Shown here piece by piece: positions 1 to 5,940 of a stretch of DNA of 5,940 nt; position 1 is the first letter of the stretch; each line of letters opens with the position of its first letter. The notes beneath the pieces are model-generated. The model was not told the DNA's origin. It saw nothing but the letters and a program-made list of their open reading frames with translations, and made no database searches. Location of the stretch: the NCBI GenBank assembly GCA_015662935.1, contig DQTF01000228.1, positions 1 through 5,940 on the forward strand. Direction: 5' to 3'. The position numbers were made by a program, and so were the translations under genes. Source of the DNA: Crocinitomicaceae bacterium. GTDB lineage: Bacteria; Bacteroidota; Bacteroidia; Flavobacteriales_D; Crocinitomicaceae.

Positions 1-3000
1 ACAAAGCAAATACTGAAACTTCTCAGCAACGTAAAAATGAAGCATTAAAGCGTCTTAAAGTTATTGAAGCGTTAATCGATGCGAATACACGTATAGAAAA
101 TCGTCCAGAATGGATGATTGTAAAAACTGTACCTGTTATACCACCAGATTTGAGACCATTGGTTCCACTTGATGGAGGTCGTTTTGCAACGTCTGATTTA
201 AATGATTTATACAGAAGAGTTATTATTAGAAATAATCGTTTGAAGCGATTAATAGAAATTAAAGCTCCAGAAATTATTTTACGTAATGAGAAACGTATGC
301 TACAAGAATCTGTTGATTCTTTGTTTGATAATTCTAGAAAATCAAGTGCTGTAAAAACAGACAAGAATAGACCACTTAAATCTTTATCTGATAGTTTGAA
401 AGGGAAGCAAGGTCGTTTCCGTCAGAATTTATTAGGAAAAAGGGTTGATTATTCTGCTCGTTCGGTAATTGTTGTAGGACCAACATTAAAGTTACATGAG
501 TGTGGATTGCCTAAAGATATGGCAGCTGAATTATTCAAACCATTTATCATTCGTAAAATGATAGAGCGTGGTATTGTTAAAACAGTAAAATCTGCGAAAA
601 AATTAGTTGATAAAAAAGATCCATTAGTTTGGGATATTTTAGAAAATGTAATTAAGGGACACCCTGTATTACTGAATCGTGCACCTACACTTCACCGTTT
701 AGGAATTCAAGCATTTCAACCAACTTTAATTGAAGGAAAAGCTATTCAGTTACACCCATTAGTGTGTACTGCATTTAATGCCGATTTTGATGGAGATCAA
801 ATGGCAGTTCATTTACCTTTAGGAAATGCAGCTGTTTTAGAAGCTCAAATGTTATTATTAGCTTCTCATAATATTTTGAATCCTGCAAATGGAGCTCCTA
901 TTGCTGTACCTTCTCAGGATATGGTTTTGGGTCTTTATTACATGACCAAAATTAGAAAAACTACACCTGAATTGGTTGTAAAAGGAGAGGGTAAAACTTT
1001 CTATTCACCCGAAGAGGTTGAAATAGCTTATAATGAAGGAGCAATAGATTTACATGCATCAATAAAAGTTAAAACGCAAGACGTTGTTGACGGTAAGCAA
1101 GTAACTAAATTGATTGAAACTACCACTGGTAGAATTTTATTCAATGAGTTAGTTCCTGCAGAAGCAGGTTACATCAATGAAGTATTAACTAAAAAAGCAT
1201 TAAGAGACATTATTAGTGATATTCTTAAAGTTACAAATGTACCAACAGCGGCTGATTTCTTAGATGAGATTAAAAACTTAGGTTACACAATGGCATTTAA
1301 GGGTGGATTATCTTTTAACTTAGGAGATGTGGTTATACCAGATGCTAAGAAAGATATGGTTGCTAAAGCTGAAGCTCAAGTAGAGGAAGTTAAGATGAAT
1401 TATAACATGGGGCTTATTACAAATAATGAGCGTTATAATCAAATTATTGATGTTTGGACACACACCAATTCAAGATTGACACATATCTTGATGGATTACT
1501 TAAAGAAAGATCAACAAGGTTTCAACTCTATTTTTATGATGATGGATTCTGGAGCAAGGGGATCTAAAGAGCAAATTCGTCAGTTATCTGGAATGAGGGG
1601 GCTTATGGCAAAACCTCAAAAATCTGGATCTGGTGGAGGTCAAGATATTATTGAGAATCCAATTCTTTCAAACTTTAAAGAAGGATTATCAATTTTGGAG
1701 TACTTTATATCTACTCACGGTGCCCGTAAAGGTTTAGCCGATACTGCACTTAAAACGGCAGATGCAGGTTATTTAACAAGAAGATTGGTTGATGTTGCAC
1801 AAGATGTAGTTGTAAACGCTGTAGATTGTGGAACTTTAAGAGGTCTTACTGCTACTGCACTTAAAAAGAATGAAGACATAGTTGAAAGTTTAGCCGATAG
1901 AATTTTAGGACGTGTTGCTTTAAACGATATTGAGCATCCAGAAACTGGAGAAATTATAGTAGCTGAAGGTGTTGAAATTAAAGAAGTTGAAACAGAATTA
2001 ATTGAAGCTGCTGGAATTGAAGAGGTTGAAGTTCGTTCTGTATTAACTTGTGAAAATACGAGAGGTGTTTGTGCTAAATGTTATGGACGTAACCTTTCTA
2101 CAAGACACATGGCTGTCAGAGGTGATTCTATTGGAGTTATTGCTGCCCAGTCTATTGGTGAACCAGGAACACAGTTAACACTTCGTACTTTCCACGTTGG
2201 GGGTACAGCATCTAATGTTACAGATGAATCGACAATTTCTGCTAAATTTAGTGGTAAATTAGAAATAGATGAGTTAAAAACTGTAACAAAGAAAGACGAA
2301 GAAGGAAATGAAGTTGAAGTTGTAATTGGACGTGCTGCAGAAATGAGAATTTTAGATAGCAAAACAAATCAAGTTTTAGCAACTAACAATATTCCTTATG
2401 GTGCTCATTTTACAGCAACTAACAATACTGCTATTAAGAAAGGAGATGTTATTTGTAAGTGGGATCCATATAATGCTGTAATTATTTCTGATATTGAAGG
2501 AAAAATTGAGTTCGAAAACTTAATATCTGGAGAAACATATCGTGAAGAAGTTGATGAGCAAACAGGATTCTCTGAAATGGTTATTAAAGAAAACAGAAGG
2601 AAAAAGAATGTTCCTACTATTTTAGTTGTAAACAAAAAAGGAGAAACGTTAAAATCGTTTAGTTTACCAGTCGATGCACACGTTGTTGTAAAAGAAGGTG
2701 ATTCGATTACTGCTGGAGAAATCTTAGTTAAGATACCTCGTAAGTCTGGTAAATCTGGAGATATTACTGGGGGACTTCCTCGTGTAACTGAAATGTTTGA
2801 GGCTCGTAACCCATCTAACCCAGCTGTTGTAGCTAAGATTGATGGTGTTGTTTCTTACGGTAAAATTAAGAGAGGTAATAGAGAAGTTATTATTGAAGCT
2901 AAGACTGGTGAAGTGACTAAATATTTAGTGCCACTTTCTAGACATATTTTAGTTCAAGAAAATGACTTTGTAAAAGCTGGTCAAAACTTATCGGAAGGAG

Positions 3001-3638
3001 CTACAACTCCAAAAGATATTCTAGCAATTAAAGGACCTACTGCTGTTCAAGAGTATATTGTAAATGAAATACAAGAAGTATATCGTTTGCAAGGGGTGAA
3101 AATTAACGATAAGCACTTTGAGGTAATTGTACGTCAAATGATGCGTAAAGTTGAAATCGCTGATGCTGGAGATACTATATTTTTAGAAAAATCTTCTGTT
3201 AATAAATGGGAGTTTATACAAGAAAATAATAAACTTTGGGGTAAGAAAGTAATTGAAGATGCTGGAGGTTCACAAAGCTTAAATGCAGGACAAATTGTTT
3301 CTGCTCGTAAGTTGAGAGATGAAAATTCAATGTTGAAGCGTAACGGTAAAAAATCCGTTGCTGCTAGAGACGCTGTGCCAGGAACTGCAATCCCAATGTT
3401 ACAAGGAATTACAAGAGCTTCTTTACAAACAGATAGTTTTATATCTGCTGCTTCTTTCCAAGAAACGACTAAGGTACTTAACCTTGCTGCAGTTAGTGGA
3501 AAAGAAGATTATTTATTAGGATTAAAAGAGAATGTTATTGTTGGTCATAAAATACCAGCAGGAACAGGACTTGATTATTTCCAATCGATGACAGTTAGTC
3601 CAAAAACAGAAGGATCTGAAGTAATTATTGAAGAATAA
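1..3638 (+). CDS. rpoC: DNA-directed RNA polymerase subunit beta' (RpoC), 5'-truncated by the window edge
   Basis: This is the catalytic beta' subunit of RNA polymerase, which holds the active-site Mg2+ and most of the clamp. The reading frame is open from position 3 (KANTETSQQ...), so the gene begins upstream. Visible residue 1 matches about E. coli residue 200, and 1211 residues plus TAA are present. The N-terminal zinc ribbon lies outside the window. Counting visible residues, the order is: lid and clamp helices that bind sigma (about 52-110), the Mg2+ motif NADFDGDQM (259-267, nt 777-803), F-loop SGARGS (from about 516), bridge helix (about 558-593), and second zinc site Cys609/683/690/693, with the same spacing as E. 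coli Cys814/888/895/898. The trigger loop follows with LRTFHVGG (His731, like E. coli His936), then an SI3-type insertion of about 183 residues (nt 2208-2756), then DITGGLPRV and the C-terminal GITRASLQTDSFISAASFQ block. The E. coli trigger-loop Met932 position is Leu here. Arg is often CGT, as expected for a highly expressed gene. An intrinsic terminator follows the stop codon. Confidence 0.99.
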   Translation, partial: KANTETSQQRKNEALKRLKVIEALIDANTRIENRPEWMIVKTVPVIPPDLRPLVPLDGGRFATSDLNDLYRRVIIRNNRLKRLIEIKAPEIILRNEKRMLQESVDSLFDNSRKSSAVKTDKNRPLKSLSDSLKGKQGRFRQNLLGKRVDYSARSVIVVGPTLKLHECGLPKDMAAELFKPFIIRKMIERGIVKTVKSAKKLVDKKDPLVWDILENVIKGHPVLLNRAPTLHRLGIQAFQPTLIEGKAIQLHPLVCTAFNADFDGDQMAVHLPLGNAAVLEAQMLLLASHNILNPANGAPIAVPSQDMVLGLYYMTKIRKTTPELVVKGEGKTFYSPEEVEIAYNEGAIDLHASIKVKTQDVVDGKQVTKLIETTTGRILFNELVPAEAGYINEVLTKKALRDIISDILKVTNVPTAADFLDEIKNLGYTMAFKGGLSFNLGDVVIPDAKKDMVAKAEAQVEEVKMNYNMGLITNNERYNQIIDVWTHTNSRLTHILMDYLKKDQQGFNSIFMMMDSGARGSKEQIRQLSGMRGLMAKPQKSGSGGGQDIIENPILSNFKEGLSILEYFISTHGARKGLADTALKTADAGYLTRRLVDVAQDVVVNAVDCGTLRGLTATALKKNEDIVESLADRILGRVALNDIEHPETGEIIVAEGVEIKEVETELIEAAGIEEVEVRSVLTCENTRGVCAKCYGRNLSTRHMAVRGDSIGVIAAQSIGEPGTQLTLRTFHVGGTASNVTDESTISAKFSGKLEIDELKTVTKKDEEGNEVEVVIGRAAEMRILDSKTNQVLATNNIPYGAHFTATNNTAIKKGDVICKWDPYNAVIISDIEGKIEFENLISGETYREEVDEQTGFSEMVIKENRRKKNVPTILVVNKKGETLKSFSLPVDAHVVVKEGDSITAGEILVKIPRKSGKSGDITGGLPRVTEMFEARNPSNPAVVAKIDGVVSYGKIKRGNREVIIEAKTGEVTKYLVPLSRHILVQENDFVKAGQNLSEGATTPKDILAIKGPTAVQEYIVNEIQEVYRLQGVKINDKHFEVIVRQMMRKVEIADAGDTIFLEKSSVNKWEFIQENNKLWGKKVIEDAGGSQSLNAGQIVSARKLRDENSMLKRNGKKSVAARDAVPGTAIPMLQGITRASLQTDSFISAASFQETTKVLNLAAVSGKEDYLLGLKENVIVGHKIPAGTGLDYFQSMTVSPKTEGSEVIIEE

Positions 3639-3663
3639 TTATTTGATTAGAAACATAGATTTT

Positions 3664-3698
3664 AAAAAAGGTCTTTCAGAAATGAAAGACCTTTTTTT
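3664..3698 (+). terminator. Intrinsic (Rho-independent) terminator after rpoC
   Basis: A perfect 15-bp inverted repeat pairs 3664-3678 (AAAAAAGGTCTTTCA) with 3683-3697, closed by a four-base GAAA loop (3679-3682, a GNRA-type tetraloop). The 3' arm runs into seven T residues (3692-3698). It starts 25 bases after the rpoC stop codon, so it should end the transcript that carries rpoC. The A-run on the 5' side would also let it work in the opposite direction, but no minus-strand gene is seen that would need this. The call rests on sequence symmetry only; no folding energy was computed. Confidence 0.93.
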
Positions 3699-3747
3699 GT
3701 TTCAGAAAATTAATACAGTTATTATTCCCAAAAACAAAAGGGTTAAG

Positions 3748-3755
3748 TATCTTTG
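3748..3755 (+). promoter_or_regulatory. Bacteroidota-type -7 promoter element for metG
   Basis: TATCTTTG matches the Bacteroidota housekeeping -7 consensus TAnnTTTG at every fixed position. It lies 25 bases before the chosen metG ATG and 50 bases after the rpoC terminator T-tract, where a promoter for an independent metG transcript is expected. The partner -33 element (TTTG or TTG, about 20 bases upstream) is weak: the region near 3718-3728 reads GTTATTATTCC with no exact TTG. Transcription would start around 3760, giving a leader of only about 10-20 bases. The -7 match is seen directly; promoter activity is inferred. Confidence 0.72.
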
Positions 3756-3779
3756 CAGACTTCTAAACCTATGATTATT

Positions 3780-5840
3780 ATGGAAAACCCAAAAAGATAT
3801 ACGATTACAGCTGCACTGCCTTACGCAAATGGGCCTCTACATTTAGGCCACTTGGCTGGTGTTTATATTCCTGCAGATATTTATGCAAGATTTATGCGAT
3901 TAAATAACAGAGATGTTGCATTTGTATGTGGATCTGATGAACATGGAGCAGCTATTACACTTAGAGCGAAAAAAGAAGGGACAACGCCCCAACAAATTGT
4001 AGATAAATACCATGAAATGAATAAAAGCGTATTCTCTGATTTGGGAATTAGCTTCGATATATTTCATAGAACATCATCAGATTTGCATAAAGAAACGGCA
4101 GCTAGTTATTTTAAGGAGTTAGAAGAAAAGGGTGCTTTTGTAAAGAAAACATCAGAACAATATTACGATCAAGAGTTTAATCAATTTTTGGCAGATAGAT
4201 ACATTACTGGAGACTGTCCTAAGTGTAGTGCCGAAGGTGCTTATGGTGATCAATGTGAAAAATGTGGGTCAGATTTAAGTCCCTTAGAATTAATAAATCC
4301 AAAGTCAACCTTGAGTGGAAAAACACCTATTCTTAAAGAAACGTCTCACTGGTATTTACCAATGGGAGAGCACGAAGAGTGGTTAAAGTCTTGGGTAAAA
4401 GACGGTGTGCTCGATGGTAAAAAAGTTCACAATCCCAAAGAATGGAAAAATCAAGTCGTAGGACAATGCATGAGTTGGATAGACGGAGGCTTGCACGAAA
4501 GAGCTATGACAAGAGATTTAGATTGGGGAGTAAAAGTACCCATGAAAGATGCTGAAGGTAAAGTACTTTATGTTTGGTTTGATGCTCCGTTGGGCTATAT
4601 TTCGGCTACTAAGCAATGGGCAAAAGACAATGACAAAGATTGGGAACCTTATTGGAAGTCTGATGATACTAAACTGGTTCATTTTTTAGCAAAAGACAAC
4701 ATCGTTTTTCATACGATTATTTTTCCTATCTTATTAAAAACCTTTGGAGACCATATATTACCAAACAATGTTCCTGCTAACGAATTTTTAAATTTGGAAG
4801 GAAAGAAATTGAGTACTTCTAGAAATTGGGCTGTTTGGGGACATGAATATTTAGAAGACTTTAAAGGGCAACAAGATGCATTGCGTTATGCCTTAACTTC
4901 TACTATGCCAGAGTCAAAAGATAGTGATTTTACGTGGGAAGATTTTCAAGCACGAAATAACAATGAATTGGTTGCTGTTTTTGGTAATTTTGTAAACAGA
5001 ACATTAGTCCTTACTCATAAATATTACGAAGGAATTGTGCCTGAGCGTGGAGAATTGACAGATTTTGATAAGGAAGTATTGGAAGAATTAAAAACATTAC
5101 CAAACAAAATTAAAAAATCCATAGAAGCTTACCGTTTTAGAGAAGCGATGGGAGAAGCGATGAATATGGCTCGACTTGGGAATAAATATTTAGCCGATAC
5201 GGAGCCTTGGCGTTTAATTAAAACAGACGAAGAGCGAGTTAAAACAATAATGAATATTGCAACTCAAATTACAGCTAATTTAACAATTGCTTTCGAGTCT
5301 TTCTTACCATTTACAACTCAAAAATTGAGAGACATGATTGAAATGGATAAATTAGATTGGAACTTTATAGGAAAGGATAATTTAATTAAAGTAGGGCATA
5401 AAATTGGAAAATCTGAGTTGCTATTTTCTAAAATAGATGATGCTCAAATTGAAGCTCAGGCAGAAAAGTTAATAAATTCTCAAGAAATAGAAATCGATTT
5501 TCCAAAGCAAAAAGATACAATAGATTTTGAAGATTTTACGAAACTAGACATAAGAGTAGGGGAAATTATAGAGGCCGAAAAAGTTAAGAAAGCAAAAAAA
5601 CTGCTAAAATTAACTGTAAATACAGGGCTAGATAAACGTACTGTTGTTTCTGGTATAGCAGAACATTATTCTCCCGAAGAATTAATCGGTCAAAAGGTTT
5701 CGATATTGATAAACCTTGCCCCAAGAAAAATTAGAGGAGTAGAGTCGCAAGGAATGATTCTAATGGCCGAAAACGAAAAAGGAGAGCTGTCATTTGTTTC
5801 GCCAACTAAAGATGTTCTAGCAGGTGGTAATGTAAGCTAG
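3780..5840 (+). CDS. metG: Methionyl-tRNA synthetase (MetG), complete
   Basis: This cytoplasmic class I aminoacyl-tRNA synthetase charges tRNA-Met (initiator and elongator) with methionine using ATP. From ATG 3780 it has 686 residues, close to the 677 of E. coli MetRS. Landmarks are the HIGH-type motif HLGH (21-24) in the Rossmann fold; zinc knuckle Cys146/149/159/162, nearly the E. coli positions 145/148/158/161; and a KMSKS-type loop reading KLSTS (343-347, nt 4806-4820). Anticodon-domain residues Asn403, Arg407 and Trp477 match E. coli Asn391, Arg395 and Trp461. The C-terminal Trbp111/EMAPII-like OB-fold tRNA-binding domain spans about 584-686 (FTKLDIRVGEI, then SQGMILMAE). Start choice: family proteins begin just before PKRYTITAALPY, which fits ATG 3780. 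ATG 3771 in the same frame is possible and adds three residues. A TTG at 3753 falls inside the -7 box and is unlikely. Arg is mostly AGA, unlike the CGT-richer rpoC. It is probably transcribed alone from the promoter at 3748. Confidence 0.98.
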   Translation: MENPKRYTITAALPYANGPLHLGHLAGVYIPADIYARFMRLNNRDVAFVCGSDEHGAAITLRAKKEGTTPQQIVDKYHEMNKSVFSDLGISFDIFHRTSSDLHKETAASYFKELEEKGAFVKKTSEQYYDQEFNQFLADRYITGDCPKCSAEGAYGDQCEKCGSDLSPLELINPKSTLSGKTPILKETSHWYLPMGEHEEWLKSWVKDGVLDGKKVHNPKEWKNQVVGQCMSWIDGGLHERAMTRDLDWGVKVPMKDAEGKVLYVWFDAPLGYISATKQWAKDNDKDWEPYWKSDDTKLVHFLAKDNIVFHTIIFPILLKTFGDHILPNNVPANEFLNLEGKKLSTSRNWAVWGHEYLEDFKGQQDALRYALTSTMPESKDSDFTWEDFQARNNNELVAVFGNFVNRTLVLTHKYYEGIVPERGELTDFDKEVLEELKTLPNKIKKSIEAYRFREAMGEAMNMARLGNKYLADTEPWRLIKTDEERVKTIMNIATQITANLTIAFESFLPFTTQKLRDMIEMDKLDWNFIGKDNLIKVGHKIGKSELLFSKIDDAQIEAQAEKLINSQEIEIDFPKQKDTIDFEDFTKLDIRVGEIIEAEKVKKAKKLLKLTVNTGLDKRTVVSGIAEHYSPEELIGQKVSILINLAPRKIRGVESQGMILMAENEKGELSFVSPTKDVLAGGNVS

Positions 5841-5940
5841 GTAAAATGCCTAAGATACTCAAACCGATTAGCTTTTATTCGTTTGCTCTTATTATTTTTT
5901 TTGAACTTATGAGCTCCCTTTGGTCGGTTCGGTTTTTTAG
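5841..5940. other. Unassigned tail after metG: possible intergenic repeat or start of an ORF
   Basis: No gene can be called here with confidence. On the plus strand an ATG at 5846, five bases past the metG stop and preceded by a weak AGG at 5839-5841, opens a frame with no stop up to the window end (31 codons, MPKILKPISFYSFALIIFF...), with a hydrophobic stretch. Against a gene: the frame uses CTC, CCG, TCG, CGG and TGG in a short space, unlike the neighbouring genes, and a tandem TCGGT TCGGT sits at 5924-5933 before a T-run. The stretch from GCTTTTATTCG (5871) to the window end resembles, from memory, short intergenic repeats scattered in some flavobacterial genomes; this could not be searched. 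Both readings are tentative. Confidence 0.3.
5861..5938 (+). terminator. Possible weak terminator for metG
   Basis: AAACCGA (5861-5867) is complementary to TCGGTTT (5929-5935), which merges into a run of six T (5933-5938). A second copy, TCGGTT at 5924-5929, can pair with AACCGA instead. The loop would be about 60 bases, far longer than in a normal intrinsic terminator, so this is only a candidate end for the metG transcript. No better hairpin is visible before the window ends. Confidence 0.2.

Noticed and set aside
114..116. ATG at 114 as the start of rpoC
   Set aside because: This Met is inside the conserved PEWM motif (about E. coli residue 237). The frame stays open and homologous to RpoC upstream to the window edge, so the gene is truncated by the window.
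23..364. Minus-strand open frame of 113 codons overlapping the 5' part of rpoC
   Set aside because: It lies wholly opposite the strongly conserved clamp-helix and rudder region of RpoC, and its product has no recognisable domain. It is a shadow of the coding strand.
2081..2362. Minus-strand open frame of 93 codons
   Set aside because: It is antisense to the conserved trigger loop and SI3 start of rpoC, with a Ser/Thr-rich, non-family translation and no promoter or ribosome binding signal.
2405..2635. Minus-strand open frame of 76 codons
   Set aside because: It is antisense to the SI3 segment of rpoC. Its apparent hydrophobic stretches come from reading AT-rich, Lys/Glu-coding sequence backwards.
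3753..3755. TTG at 3753 as the start of metG
   Set aside because: It sits within the TAnnTTTG promoter box, and the nine residues it would add are not part of the MetRS family N-terminus. ATG 3780 fits better.
3639..3779. T-box, riboswitch or attenuator in the metG leader
   Set aside because: The hairpin at 3664-3698 lies upstream of the metG promoter element, so it would not be on the metG mRNA. The predicted leader of about 10-20 bases is too short for a riboswitch.
1..5940. CRISPR array, tRNA or rRNA gene, insertion sequence or defence system
   Set aside because: No regularly spaced repeats, cloverleaf-like sequence, transposase motifs or terminal inverted repeats were seen. More than 95% of the window is two core housekeeping genes.

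Overview
The window comes from an AT-rich bacterial genome and most probably from Bacteroidota, likely a Flavobacteriia-type lineage. Three things point there. The RpoC F-loop/bridge-helix junction carries the glycine-rich insert typical of that phylum before IIENPI. The methionyl-tRNA synthetase has the Bacteroidota-style KLSTSRNWAVW signature and a C-terminal Trbp111-type domain. The only clear promoter element, TATCTTTG, fits the Bacteroidota -7 consensus TAnnTTTG, with no strong Shine-Dalgarno sequence near the start codon.

Layout, all on the plus strand: (1) positions 1-3638 are the 3' five-sixths of rpoC (RNA polymerase beta' subunit), cut at its 5' end by the window edge. (2) Positions 3639-3779 are a 141-base intergenic region with a strong intrinsic terminator (3664-3698) for the rpoC transcript, followed by the -7 element (3748-3755) of a separate promoter. 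(3) Positions 3780-5840 are a complete metG (methionyl-tRNA synthetase). (4) Positions 5841-5940 are a 100-base tail of different base composition, with no confidently identified gene. It may be an intergenic repeat or terminator-like sequence, or less likely the start of another ORF.

The two genes belong to core information processing (transcription and translation). They look like separate transcription units: rpoC closes its operon at the hairpin and metG restarts from its own promoter with a very short leader.

No new system is apparent here. This is a conserved housekeeping region, and the observations below are modest: beta' residues at the proteobacterial ppGpp site, start-codon choice for metG, gene order after rpoC, and the odd tail after metG.
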